From positions 1 to 32,362 of the forward strand of contig JAIFWM010000007.1 of assembly GCA_019661855.1 (NCBI GenBank): a stretch of 32,362 nucleotides of DNA. The letters run 5' to 3'. The DNA is from Candidatus Parcubacteria bacterium. GTDB lineage: Bacteria > Patescibacteriota > Minisyncoccia > Phycocordibacterales > SBAW01. A model generated the notes under the pieces. The model searched no databases. It worked only from the letters and a program-made list of their open reading frames with translations, and was not told the DNA's origin. Both the position numbers and the translations under genes were made by a program. Positions within the stretch are counted from its first letter, which is position 1. Each line of letters opens with the position of its first letter. Positions 20,780 to 28,907 of the stretch are shown in pieces.

Positions 20780-20935
20780 ATGCAACCATCGCGCAAAACA
20801 TTTCAGCAAAAGGGTAAGTGGGTCGAAAGACACACTAAAACCGAGATTTTGCTTTGCGCGTGCGGTGGCAAATATCTTAAAACTCGCGTTGATCAGGTGC
20901 AGTGTGTACGCTGCATGACTAAGTCCCGTATTTAA
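20780..20935 (+). CDS. 51-aa zinc-ribbon-like protein
   Basis: Starts 5 nt after the helicase stop, so it is probably in the same mRNA. Basic N-terminal half (MQPSRKTFQQKGKWVERH), then Cys26-x-Cys28-Gly-Gly and Cys42-x-x-Cys45, a four-Cys zinc-knuckle pattern, ending MTKSRI. No family recognised. Coupling to an RNA helicase and the basic charge suggest RNA or ribosome binding (inference). Confidence 0.65.
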   Translation: MQPSRKTFQQKGKWVERHTKTEILLCACGGKYLKTRVDQVQCVRCMTKSRI

Positions 20936-20940
20936 TTCTG

Positions 20941-20946
20941 TATACT
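20941..20946 (+). promoter_or_regulatory. -10 box for the Cys-rich micro-protein
   Basis: TATACT preceded by TG; start near 20953, giving a leader of about 42 nt. An 8-bp palindrome GGTCGACC (20955-20962) lies at the predicted start and may be chance. Confidence 0.5.
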
Positions 20947-20994
20947 AGTAGTTAGGTCGACCACCAATTATTATTTTCGTTCGAACATTCAACT

Positions 20995-21075
20995 ATGGAC
21001 GGTGATAAATGTGAAAAGTGTGGTCATGATAAACATGATGGAGGCAAGTGCGAAATGTGCGACTGCGAAGCATAG
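20995..21075 (+). CDS. 26-aa Cys/His-rich metallothionein-like micro-protein
   Basis: ATG to TAG encodes 26 residues with CEKCGHDKH (Cys6, Cys9, His11, His14) and CEMCDC (Cys19, Cys22, Cys24), plus many Asp, Glu and Lys. Five Cys and two His in 26 residues is a metal-binding composition. It is framed by its own -10 box and by a strong terminator 1 nt after the stop, which supports a real transcript. No homolog is known to me. Possible roles: metal storage, or a small zinc-finger regulator. Confidence 0.6.
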   Translation: MDGDKCEKCGHDKHDGGKCEMCDCEA

Positions 21076-21076
21076 C

Positions 21077-21118
21077 AAAAACGCCCCGCTCTACTCTAAA
21101 AAGTTGGCGGGGCGTTTT
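21077..21118. terminator. Bidirectional terminator
   Basis: AAAACGCCCCGC (ending 21089) pairs with GCGGGGCGTTTT (21107-21118): 12 bp, with A-run before and T-run after. It serves the micro-protein on plus and the small membrane protein on minus. Confidence 0.92.
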
Positions 21119-21129
21119 GCATGTCGGTT

Positions 21130-21315
21130 TTATACACGACGTTCACGCAATTCCTGCTCCAGTTGTTGCTCCTCGACTCCGCCCCATAGAGCGAGTACCG
21201 CGACCGCTATACCAAGAATGGCTAGCGACCAAGTAAGGGTGTCGCCAGTAAGCCCCATAAACGGGACCGCAATCGTGAGCAAACCAAGGAGTGCTGTTAC
21301 CCATTGCTGCCACAT
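21130..21315 (-). CDS. Small two-helix membrane protein, SPW-repeat-like
   Basis: A 61-aa protein: WQQWVTALLGLLTIAVPFMG and WSLAILGIAVAVLALWGG form two membrane helices, followed by an acidic/basic tail EEQQLEQELRERRV. The W-x-x-W-V-T-x-x-x-G start and the single helical pair resemble SPW-repeat proteins (function unknown). A -10 (TATAAA, or TAATAT) lies 9-12 nt upstream on minus inside an inverted repeat. Confidence 0.7.
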   Translation of the reverse strand: MWQQWVTALLGLLTIAVPFMGLTGDTLTWSLAILGIAVAVLALWGGVEEQQLEQELRERRV

Positions 21316-21327
21316 ACGCGTTTTTTT

Positions 21328-21346
21328 ATATTAGGGCTCCTAATAT
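21328..21346. promoter_or_regulatory. 19-bp inverted repeat over the promoter
   Basis: ATATTAGG (21328-21335), centre GCT, CCTAATAT (21339-21346): a perfect palindrome covering the -10 of the small membrane protein gene. It could be an operator; as RNA it is too A/T-rich for a good terminator. Confidence 0.4.
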
Positions 21347-21439
21347 CGACCTGTAGACAAACTATACGCGCCTGCATATGGGTCTTAGATGAAAGGAAAT
21401 CTTCATGTTTTTTATACATGACATTAGAAAAAATGGTAT

Positions 21440-22621
21440 GTGGCACAAACTTCAACGGGGTATGCCTGGGGCTCGGCTTTACTGGTGGGATCTATTCTCG
21501 CGCGAATAGTGTCTTATTCTGTGGTCACATCCGACTACACCTATTTTTTAAGTAAATGGTTTGACGCCCTGCAAACCTCTGGGCTAAGCGCTTTTCAAAA
21601 TCCTTTTTCGGATTACGCGCCGCTGTATCTTTATATTATTAAGTTACTTACGTATCTACCGGTCCCCAGCCTCTATAGTATTAAAACCGTGTCAGTGCTC
21701 GCCGATATAGTCGTTGCATTTCTTGCGTGCGCAATTCTTAAGATTCTTGTACCGGGGAGATCTTACTCCCAACTCTTTTTTGCTTTTGCGGTGGTATTTT
21801 CCATCCCCACATTTTTAGTAAACAGTTCTTTTTGGGGACAGGCCGACGCACTGTATGCTGCGGCAGCTCTCGCATCGCTCTATTGCATTCTGTTGCGAAA
21901 ACCGATCTACGCAAGCTTTTGGTTTGCTATCTCACTTTGTTTTAAAGTCCAGGCACTCTTTTTTGCCCCCATACTTATTGGCTTTCTTTTGAGGGAGAAA
22001 AAACTTCTTCACCTATTCGTAGTGCCCGTAGTCTACACCGTTTCGATACTCCCGGTCATGTGGGGCGGCGGCTCATTTTGGTATTGGTTTTTTATTTATG
22101 CTAAACAATCCACTGAGTATAAATGGCTTTCAGTTTCGGCTCAGTCGATTTTTGCCTTCTTTAACGATGCTCCAGCACAAGATCTGTTGTTTTGGGTAGG
22201 CATAGCAGTATCTGGATTAACCGCTCTTGTCTTTTTTGTTATGGCAGCGCGCGTACCTGTATCAAAGAAGCAATGTTTTCTTTTCTTAAGCTTGTTATGT
22301 GTGCTGCTTTTACCGTACCTTTTGCCCCGTATGCACGAGCGCTACTTTTATCTTGCCGATTGTTTGGCGGTTATATACGTACTTGCGTATCCGCGTTACT
22401 GGTATCTTGCCACACTCGTTGTTGGGACCTCTCTTATTTCATATATGCCGTATCTGTCGCAGCAGGTTCAGTTTCTTTCGTGGGCGAAAGTAGATTTGCG
22501 AGTCCCCAGCGCCATTCTTTTTGTCACACTTGTGGGGATGGTCTACTGGTATTTTACGCGTTGTAAGCTTAAGACTGAGCAAGAGCTACCAAATGAACTA
22601 CACGAGCACCACTTTGCATAA
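21440..22621 (+). CDS. Multi-pass GT-C type glycosyltransferase (GT87/ALG-like)
   Basis: A 393-aa integral membrane protein with about ten hydrophobic segments. The first outside loop has TSDYTYFLSKWFDALQTSG and NPFSDYAPLYLYIIKLL, the acidic-loop layout of GT-C enzymes that use polyprenyl-phosphate sugars; MHERYFYLADCL near residue 295 is also typical. It would add a sugar to lipid carriers, glycans or proteins (such as pilins) at the outer face of the membrane. The frame has a TAG at 21425 and no ATG before the first helix, so GTG 21440 is the start. TATACA at 21413 is a possible -10. The last 53 nt overlap the convergent comF gene. Confidence 0.8.
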   Translation: MAQTSTGYAWGSALLVGSILARIVSYSVVTSDYTYFLSKWFDALQTSGLSAFQNPFSDYAPLYLYIIKLLTYLPVPSLYSIKTVSVLADIVVAFLACAILKILVPGRSYSQLFFAFAVVFSIPTFLVNSSFWGQADALYAAAALASLYCILLRKPIYASFWFAISLCFKVQALFFAPILIGFLLREKKLLHLFVVPVVYTVSILPVMWGGGSFWYWFFIYAKQSTEYKWLSVSAQSIFAFFNDAPAQDLLFWVGIAVSGLTALVFFVMAARVPVSKKQCFLFLSLLCVLLLPYLLPRMHERYFYLADCLAVIYVLAYPRYWYLATLVVGTSLISYMPYLSQQVQFLSWAKVDLRVPSAILFVTLVGMVYWYFTRCKLKTEQELPNELHEHHFA

Positions 22622-23180
22622 GGGCGCGCTTGGCCTCTTCAAATGTTGCACCCGTGGTCGAAACATCATCAACAACAATACACACCCTTCCCGCTATGTT
22701 TTTAGGGTTTTCGACGCGCATCGACTTTTTTACATTCTTAAGCCGTATATGCTTGGCTAAACCTTGTTGTGGAACTGTGTTAACTATGCGTTTTAATATT
22801 TTTGGGGCATATTCAAACCCGTCCATGCCTTTAAGTGCCCATTCACACAGCAATTCGGTCTGATTATGCCCGCGCTCGCGTCGACGTTTGTCATGCATGG
22901 GTATAGGGACTACGAGTGGGGTACCCAACTCGTCTGCGGCCACAGCAAGAAGTTGCTCGGCTACAAACTTTCCTGCTAAATCGGCTGCTTTTTGGTCGCC
23001 GTGGTACTTCAACTCCCACACCAGTGCTTTAACTAATGGGTCAGTGTAGGGGAGAGAGCCCCTGTCAGAGTCATATGAAAGTGTTTGAAGTTGGCCAAGC
23101 GTCAACGAACGCAACATTTTTTCAGTTTCGCGCGGTGGAGCAATAAAATCGAGAAAAAGTGTAATAAAATCCCTAAGCAT
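22569..23180 (-). CDS. comF: ComF-family phosphoribosyltransferase-like protein
   Basis: A 203-aa protein with VKALVWELKYHGDQKAADLAGK, VVPIPMHDKRRRERGHNQTELL and the PRPP-binding loop VCIVVDDVSTTGATFEEA, in the order typical of ComF, a protein required for DNA uptake in competent bacteria. The usual N-terminal Cys4 zinc ribbon is absent: only FLDFIAPPRE is left. The frame opens at 23201, but ATG 23180 is chosen, as it lies 7 nt after TATAGT and the upstream codons lie in the promoter. Divergent from pilM. Confidence 0.88.
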   Translation of the reverse strand: MLRDFITLFLDFIAPPRETEKMLRSLTLGQLQTLSYDSDRGSLPYTDPLVKALVWELKYHGDQKAADLAGKFVAEQLLAVAADELGTPLVVPIPMHDKRRRERGHNQTELLCEWALKGMDGFEYAPKILKRIVNTVPQQGLAKHIRLKNVKKSMRVENPKNIAGRVCIVVDDVSTTGATFEEAKRALMQSGARVVHLVALAQS

Positions 23181-23186
23181 ACGTGA

Positions 23187-23193
23187 TACTATA
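23187..23193. promoter_or_regulatory. Overlapping divergent -10 boxes of comF and pilM
   Basis: Plus strand TGA plus TACTAT (23187-23192), an extended -10, 9 nt before pilM ATG 23202. Minus strand TATAGT (23193-23188), 7 nt before comF ATG 23180. The same bases serve both directions. Confidence 0.6.
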
Positions 23194-23201
23194 TACACCA
23201 T

Positions 23202-24314
23202 ATGGCCTTTTCTTTTTCGTCCTTATTTTCTAAGGAGGCAAAAAGCGTCATCGGTATCGATATTGGTACCTCTTCTATCAAAGTCGTGCAACTTCGCCGC
23301 GATCATGGGCGTGTTGTGCTCGAAACGTATGGCGCCATAGCTCTCGGCCCCTATGCAGGTGTAGAAATAGGGCGCGCGACCGTACTTCCTGCCGAAAAAA
23401 TAGCCGAAGCGCTCAAAGATGTGATCCGCGAGGCGAATGTTACTACTTTGGATGCGGCAGTTGCCATTCCATACTCATCATCTTTAGTCTCGATCATTAA
23501 ACTTCCGCCCGGGGTAGAGAAGCAGCTTGCTCAAGTGGTGCCTATCGAAGCACGCAAATATATTCCGGTGCCCATAACCGAGGTGCAACTTGACTGGTTT
23601 GAGGTGGGTGGTGGCAAAACTGCGCAAGGAGAGGACAGAATTGAGGTACTTTTGGTGGCGATACACAACGACACCATCACCAAGTTTCGCTCGATAGCGA
23701 GCGAAGCGGCTATTCAAGCATCATTTTTTGAAATCGAGGTGTTTAGTGCGGTACGTGCGGCGCTTGAGCATGGTATTGCTCCTGTTGCCGTAGTAGATAT
23801 GGGTGCGGCGACTACCAAATTTTATGTCGTAGAGCGCGGGCTTATTCGTGAAAGCCACATCATTAACCATGGTTCGCAAGATCTGACCCTCGCTGCTTCA
23901 CGGGCTTTGGGTATTACTGTGGTTCAAGCCGAAGAGCGTAAGCGTAAGTTTGGTTTAGTTGAGCCACCTGCAACTATTACCGGAGGACAAGCAGTGTTGG
24001 CCCAGGCAGCAGATTTGCGTAAGTCGATTGAGCTCTCGCTAAGCCCCCTTCTTGCTGAACTTTCGCGTACCGTTAGTGCCTACGAGCAGCGTATGAACCA
24101 AACATTAGGAGCTTTGGTTTTTACCGGTGGGGGAGCGACGCTTAAAGGATTTAAAGAGTTAGCACAAACAAAGATTCAAACCGAGGTGCGTCTCTCTGAC
24201 CCGTTTGGTAAAACCCAAGCACCGGCATTTCTTGAACAAATTTTAAAAGAAGCAGGACCAGAATTTTCTGTGGCAGTAGGTCTCGCGCTTCGCCGCCTAC
24301 AAGAGTTAGGTTAA
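23202..24314 (+). CDS. pilM: Type IV pilus assembly protein PilM
   Basis: A 370-aa actin-like ATPase-fold protein on the cytoplasmic side of the pilus alignment complex. SVIGIDIGTSSIKVVQLRR is the phosphate-1 loop, KYIPVPITEVQLDWFEVGG is a PilM hallmark, AVVDMGAATTKFYVVERG is phosphate 2, and FTGGGATLKGF the adenosine motif. It starts the pilus operon and is normally the docking site for the PilN N-terminal peptide. Start at 23202 from the -10 spacing. Confidence 0.95.
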   Translation: MAFSFSSLFSKEAKSVIGIDIGTSSIKVVQLRRDHGRVVLETYGAIALGPYAGVEIGRATVLPAEKIAEALKDVIREANVTTLDAAVAIPYSSSLVSIIKLPPGVEKQLAQVVPIEARKYIPVPITEVQLDWFEVGGGKTAQGEDRIEVLLVAIHNDTITKFRSIASEAAIQASFFEIEVFSAVRAALEHGIAPVAVVDMGAATTKFYVVERGLIRESHIINHGSQDLTLAASRALGITVVQAEERKRKFGLVEPPATITGGQAVLAQAADLRKSIELSLSPLLAELSRTVSAYEQRMNQTLGALVFTGGGATLKGFKELAQTKIQTEVRLSDPFGKTQAPAFLEQILKEAGPEFSVAVGLALRRLQELG

Positions 24315-24350
24315 GTGTTGATATATGCACTAGGCTTGAAAAAACGACTA

Positions 24351-24356
24351 TATACT
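24351..24356 (+). promoter_or_regulatory. Internal -10 box before pilN, leaderless
   Basis: TATACT with 7 nt to ATG 24364, in the 49-nt gap after pilM; suggests a second promoter within the cluster. Confidence 0.55.
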
Positions 24357-24363
24357 AGAGGTA

Positions 24364-25086
24364 ATGGATCCTCAGGTGCAGGCATCGTTCATACCAAAAA
24401 AATCGCTCTCGACGAGACCTGTCGGAGGTGGTGGTTTCGGACTCCTTTATTTAATTGCGATATTTCTTTTCGTTGTTTCTTTGGTGGCAGCGGGTGCAGC
24501 CTTTGCCTACACCCAATATCTTAAAAGTGCATTGGCTTCAAAGGCGCACTCGCTCGAACTTGCTCAAGGTGCTTATGAGCCTGGTGCTATCCAAGACCTC
24601 ATTCGCCTGGACCAGCGCATGGTTAATGCACGTTCATTGTTGCAGAAACATACGGCGCTCTCAGGCATCTTTGATTTACTTTCCGAGGAAACATTGGCTC
24701 AAGTACAATTTTTAAATTTTACTACGAACCCTCAAGATGGAGGAAACTATCACATTCATCTCACCGGTACTGCGGATACTTTTTCTACTTTGGCATTGCA
24801 GTCTGATCAATTTGGAGCGAATAAATCTTTAAGTGACGTAGTGTTTTCAAATATTGCAGTGTCACAAACCGGTACAGTTACCTTCGATGTTGAGGCGGTG
24901 GTAGATGCTGCAACAATTTCGTATGCCAAACATTTATCTCCCGATACCGTGACGCCTACTACAAACCCTACAGGCACTTCGACCCCTGCTACGTCAGGAA
25001 CTTCAACCACCACTGCGCCTAAAGGCAAAATTGAGACACCAACTCCGATACCAGGAGGGGGCCCTGGCGGCCTACCACCATTATGA
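24364..25086 (+). CDS. pilN: PilN-like pilus assembly protein
   Basis: A 240-aa inner-membrane protein: N-terminal cytoplasmic peptide (MDPQVQASFIPKKSL), one TM helix (about 26-50), an alpha/beta domain (about 55-190: a helix, then FLNFTTNPQDGGNYHIHLTG and FDVEAVVDAA strands), and a Thr/Pro/Gly-rich C-terminal tail that ends GGGPGGLPPL. Topology and place after pilM fit PilN, which links PilM to PilO. Sequence signature is weak, so the call rests on context. Its stop overlaps pilO by 4 nt (ATGA). Confidence 0.75.
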   Translation: MDPQVQASFIPKKSLSTRPVGGGGFGLLYLIAIFLFVVSLVAAGAAFAYTQYLKSALASKAHSLELAQGAYEPGAIQDLIRLDQRMVNARSLLQKHTALSGIFDLLSEETLAQVQFLNFTTNPQDGGNYHIHLTGTADTFSTLALQSDQFGANKSLSDVVFSNIAVSQTGTVTFDVEAVVDAATISYAKHLSPDTVTPTTNPTGTSTPATSGTSTTTAPKGKIETPTPIPGGGPGGLPPL

Positions 25087-25631
25087 GATTTATAATCCCT
25101 GCCATATTAGCTGCTGTCGCGATAGGACTCTTCACGGTCTGGACCAACCCAACGTATCAAGCAACCAAGGGCTTGCAAGCCCAAGTGGCTGCCTATGACG
25201 AGGCGCTCGATAAAGCACAAGAATTACGCAAAATACGTGACGAGCTGCTTAACCGCCGTAACACCTTCTCAACTGAGGATATGCAAAAGTTGCAGCACAT
25301 GTTGCCTGATAATGTAGATAATATTCGTTTGGTTATTGAGATCAACAATATTGCAGCTAAACATGGGCTTGCACTCCAAAGTGTGGAGTTAGGTGAACTT
25401 TCTGACAGTCGGCAAGCACGAACTGAATTTGCAGTAGGCTCCTCGGGTGATCCTGTGGGCTCGGTAGACCTCGCGTTTACGGTCAATGCTACCTACGATC
25501 AGTTCAATGCCTTTCTTGCTGATCTTGAACATAGTTTGCGCATTGTTGATGTGCAAGAAATTGAATTTACCGCAGACAAAGCAGCTAACATAGCATACAG
25601 TGTAAAAATTAGAACCTATTGGCTCCACTAA
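25083..25631 (+). CDS. pilO: PilO-like pilus assembly protein
   Basis: A 182-aa protein: TM helix at residues 4-22, a coiled-coil (about 28-75, AQVAAYDEALDKAQELRKIRDELL), then the ferredoxin-like domain with LPDNVDNIRLVIEINNIAAKHGLALQSVELG and TYDQFNAFLADLEHSLRIVDVQEI, the typical PilO pattern. It dimerises with PilN in the inner-membrane alignment complex. It overlaps pilN by 4 nt and is 1 nt from the next gene. Confidence 0.85.
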   Translation: MRFIIPAILAAVAIGLFTVWTNPTYQATKGLQAQVAAYDEALDKAQELRKIRDELLNRRNTFSTEDMQKLQHMLPDNVDNIRLVIEINNIAAKHGLALQSVELGELSDSRQARTEFAVGSSGDPVGSVDLAFTVNATYDQFNAFLADLEHSLRIVDVQEIEFTADKAANIAYSVKIRTYWLH

Positions 25632-25632
25632 T

Positions 25633-25968
25633 ATGATGGAATTTATTAAGGCAAATAAATGGATGATAGGAGGAGTGCTCGGCGCCGTAGTGCTGGTGTG
25701 GGTGTACTTTACCTATTTTTCGGGGGGAAGTTCAGATCAACTTTTAACCTCCACTGACCCTGCGTCAACCGCAGTTACCCAAGAGCTCATCACGACACTG
25801 GCGAACCTTAAAACCATTAAACTTGACGCATCTATATTCAAAGATCCTCTTTTTGTTTCGCTTTCTGACTTTGGTGTAGTTATTCCTCCGCAGCAGACTG
25901 GTCGGCGAAATCCATTTGCACCGCTTGGAGGATTTACTGCTCCGAGTACCGGCGGGCCGTCGCATTAA
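25633..25968 (+). CDS. Small PilP-like membrane protein of the pilus operon
   Basis: A 111-aa protein: one TM helix (about 10-28), then a region ending FKDPLFVSLSDFGVVIPPQ and GRRNPFAPLGGF. The GRxNPFxP segment recalls the N-terminal motif of PilP that binds the PilN/PilO pair, but the rest of PilP (lipidation site, beta domain) is missing. That fits a cell without an outer membrane secretin, as expected for CPR. Operon position between pilO and pilB supports the role. Confidence 0.65.
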   Translation: MMEFIKANKWMIGGVLGAVVLVWVYFTYFSGGSSDQLLTSTDPASTAVTQELITTLANLKTIKLDASIFKDPLFVSLSDFGVVIPPQQTGRRNPFAPLGGFTAPSTGGPSH

Positions 25969-25971
25969 TCT

Positions 25972-27840
25972 ATGAATCTAGTTCAATTATTGAGCGAGAG
26001 TGGAGCGCTCGATAAAGCGCGTCTGGGAGAAATAGAGAAGGATCTTGCCAAACCTGGCTCCAACGAAGAGGCGCTGCTTCAAAAAGCCGGCGTTACTCTT
26101 AAACAAATTCTTAAAGCTAAAGGCGACTACTATGGCATTCCTACCCGTGAGCTAGGAGAAAAGGCAGTACCTTTTGATGTGTTGCGTTTTGTTCCCGAGG
26201 AGTCTGCACGCTACTACCGCTTTGCACCATTAGGAATAATAGATGGAGCACTTGAAGTGGGAGTTACTGACCCCGACAATCTTGAGGCTCGCGATGCGCT
26301 CACCTTTATTTCTGCGAAAGTGGGGATGCCGTACAAAATCTTTCTCATCACGCAGACAGAGTTTGATAAACTGCTCGGACAGTATAAAGGTCTTTCAGGC
26401 GAAGTAGGTAAGGCTCTTGGTGAACTTGAAACCGAGCTTGGCGAAAAAAAGGCAAAAAGTGATAAGGAGGGGGGAGAAAAAAAGGTCAATGTCTTTGATG
26501 AAGACGCTATTACTGAGACGGAGAGCGAAGCAATTACCGAAGATGCACCCGTTACTAAAATTGTGGCGACAGTTTTGCGCCATGCGGCCGAGCAACGTGC
26601 ATCCGACATTCACATAGAGCCAATGGCTGACCAAACACGAGTGCGATTTCGTATCGACGGTATTTTAGTAACAAACATTACGCTTCCTGTTAAAGTGCAC
26701 GCCTCGGTGGTGGCGCGTATCAAGGTGCTCTCGAACATGCGTTTGGATGAAAAGCGCAAACCCCAAGACGGACGCTTTTCGGCACGTGTAGGAGGAAACA
26801 AAGTGGACTTTCGCGTGTCGACCTTCCCAACCTACTACGGAGAGAAGGTGGTGATGCGTATTCTTGGCGCGGCATCAAAGGTACTTAATCTCGACGAGTT
26901 CGGCCTTTCAAAGCGTAATCTTGGTCTTATTCGCGCTGCTATTAAAAAGCCCTACGGCATGATCCTTATTTCAGGCCCTACTGGCTCAGGTAAATCAACG
27001 ACACTCTACGCGATTCTTAACGAAGTTGATCGCGATCGACAAAACGTACTTTCGCTCGAAGACCCGGTTGAATATACGATCCCTGGTGTATCCCAATCGC
27101 AGGTACGGCCTGAGATTGGTTACACCTTTGCAAACGGATTGCGCACAACGCTGCGCCAGGATCCAAACGTAATAATGGTAGGCGAGATCCGCGATGCTGA
27201 AACTGCTAACCTGGCTGTCCAAGCAGCGCTTACGGGCCACTTGGTGCTCTCAACGATCCACACCAACAATGCAATCGGTATTGTTCCACGTCTCCTCGAC
27301 ATGGGTGTGGAGCCGTACCTCATACCCCCGGTTCTTATTTTGGGTATGGCACAGCGCTTGGTAAAGACTCTATGCGAAGGGGGAGGGAAGAAGGTAAAAG
27401 TTGAGGCAAGTATGGAGGCACTGCTTAAAGATCAATTTGAGGATTTGTCTCCTGAATTTAAAAAAGATGTCCCCGTCATGGATGAAATATATTTACGTGA
27501 TCCCACGCCTGAGTGCCCCTCGGGCACCAAAGGCCGTATTGGTGTGTTTGAAATGTTTGAAATGAACTCCGACCTTGAACATGCGATTTTGGAAAATAAG
27601 CCAGAGGACCAAATGTTTTCGATTGTGCGTAAAAGAGGCATGCTCACGATGAAAGAGGATGCTATCATCAAATCAGTGCAGGGCACGGTGCCATTTGAAG
27701 AAGTAAATAACCTAGGTGGTGAGTTTGATTTGCCAGAAAGTGCCGAAATTAAAGAAGCAACACCGGTCATGGCACTAGGTGAGGAAGCTGCAGAGAATAA
27801 AGCCGCTCTCCAAGCGAAAGATAAAGAAGTAGAAGTATAA
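25972..27840 (+). CDS. pilB: Type IV pilus extension ATPase PilB
   Basis: A 622-aa GspE/PilB family hexameric ATPase driving pilin assembly. N-terminal MshEN-like domain (about 1-140), a charged linker (150-190), the N2 domain with RASDIHIEPMADQTRVRFRIDG, Walker A GPTGSGKST (335-343), LSLEDPVEY (Asp box), Walker B VIMVGEIRD, and GHLVLSTIHTNNA (His box). Normally a CxxC...CxxC zinc site precedes GRxGIFE; here only LCEGGG and ECPSGTKGRIGVFE remain, so the zinc site is reduced to two separate Cys. ATG 25972 is 3 nt after the previous stop. Confidence 0.96.
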   Translation: MNLVQLLSESGALDKARLGEIEKDLAKPGSNEEALLQKAGVTLKQILKAKGDYYGIPTRELGEKAVPFDVLRFVPEESARYYRFAPLGIIDGALEVGVTDPDNLEARDALTFISAKVGMPYKIFLITQTEFDKLLGQYKGLSGEVGKALGELETELGEKKAKSDKEGGEKKVNVFDEDAITETESEAITEDAPVTKIVATVLRHAAEQRASDIHIEPMADQTRVRFRIDGILVTNITLPVKVHASVVARIKVLSNMRLDEKRKPQDGRFSARVGGNKVDFRVSTFPTYYGEKVVMRILGAASKVLNLDEFGLSKRNLGLIRAAIKKPYGMILISGPTGSGKSTTLYAILNEVDRDRQNVLSLEDPVEYTIPGVSQSQVRPEIGYTFANGLRTTLRQDPNVIMVGEIRDAETANLAVQAALTGHLVLSTIHTNNAIGIVPRLLDMGVEPYLIPPVLILGMAQRLVKTLCEGGGKKVKVEASMEALLKDQFEDLSPEFKKDVPVMDEIYLRDPTPECPSGTKGRIGVFEMFEMNSDLEHAILENKPEDQMFSIVRKRGMLTMKEDAIIKSVQGTVPFEEVNNLGGEFDLPESAEIKEATPVMALGEEAAENKAALQAKDKEVEV

Positions 27841-27842
27841 AT

Positions 27843-28904
27843 ATGGATTACGCAAAATTATTGCAAGACCTCATAGAGACCGTTATTGCACAAGGTGCGT
27901 CAGACTTGCACCTCTCGGCACAGGCGCAACCGTCTATTCGCGTCTCGGGCACGCTCACACCACTTTTAAATATGCAAAAGCTCAGCAATGACGACTTGTT
28001 GGGCATACTTGGGCAACTCCTCCCAGCGGATAGAAAAAATAAATTTCTTGAGACTCAAGAAGCAGATTTTTCGTACTCCTATGGTGAAAAGGTACGCTTT
28101 CGTGGCAATGCATATTTTGAACGAGGGGCGGTAGGAATAGCCTTGCGCCTCATTCCTCGAGTAATCCGTACTCTTTCCGAGCTCAATATTCCTCCTGTGG
28201 TAGAGAACTTTGCCGCTCGGGAGCAAGGATTCTTCCTTGTGGTGGGTCCAGTGGGGCAGGGTAAAACTACTACTCTTGCGGCACTTATCGAAAAAATCAA
28301 TCTTGAGCGTCCAGAGCATATTATTACCATCGAAGATCCTATCGAATATTTGTTTGAAAATAAAAAGTCGATGATTGAGCAGCGTGAGGTTAAGGTAGAC
28401 ACCAGCGACTTTCATGCAGCACTCTCCTCGGTGTTTCGCCAAGACGTAGACGTACTTATGATAGGGGAGATGCGCACTCCAGAGACGATGGCTACTGCGG
28501 TCACAGCTGCCGAGACGGGCCACCTCGTGTTTTCAACCCTTCACACCAACAACGCAGCCCAAACCGTGGATCGTATTATCGACTCCTTTCCGGCAAACCA
28601 ACAAGACCAGATCCGTGTGCAGCTTGCGGGGTCTTTGGCAGGTATACTCTCGCAGCGTTTGGTGCCGCGAGTGAGTGGTGGGCTCATCCCTGCGTGCGAA
28701 CTCCTCATCAACAACAATGCAGTTGCTAACCTTATACGCGAAAAACGTACCCATGAGATCCAAACCGTGATCGAGACCGGAGGGGATGAGGGCATGATAG
28801 ACATGAATCGCACGTTGGCACAGCTCGTACGTTCGGGAGATATAACAGTTGAAACAGCCTACTCGCGCTCGTGGTCGCCTAAAACGCTCGAAAGATTGCT
28901 ATAA
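27843..28904 (+). CDS. pilT: Type IV pilus retraction ATPase PilT
   Basis: A 353-aa hexameric ATPase that disassembles the pilus. N-terminal PAS-like domain with GASDLHLSAQAQPSIRVSG, Walker A GPVGQGKT (135-142; usually GPTGSGKS), IITIEDPIEYLF (Asp box), VFRQDVDVLMIGEMRTPET (Walker B), ETGHLVFSTLHTNNAAQ (His box), and the AGSLAGILSQRLVPR region of PilT. Two nt after pilB. Its presence implies retractable pili, and together with comF supports DNA uptake or twitching. Confidence 0.95.
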   Translation: MDYAKLLQDLIETVIAQGASDLHLSAQAQPSIRVSGTLTPLLNMQKLSNDDLLGILGQLLPADRKNKFLETQEADFSYSYGEKVRFRGNAYFERGAVGIALRLIPRVIRTLSELNIPPVVENFAAREQGFFLVVGPVGQGKTTTLAALIEKINLERPEHIITIEDPIEYLFENKKSMIEQREVKVDTSDFHAALSSVFRQDVDVLMIGEMRTPETMATAVTAAETGHLVFSTLHTNNAAQTVDRIIDSFPANQQDQIRVQLAGSLAGILSQRLVPRVSGGLIPACELLINNNAVANLIREKRTHEIQTVIETGGDEGMIDMNRTLAQLVRSGDITVETAYSRSWSPKTLERLL

Positions 28905-28907
28905 CCT

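Noticed and set aside
20955..20962. GGTCGACC palindrome as an operator
   Set aside because: An 8-bp palindrome is expected by chance in a window this size; no second copy near a promoter was noticed.
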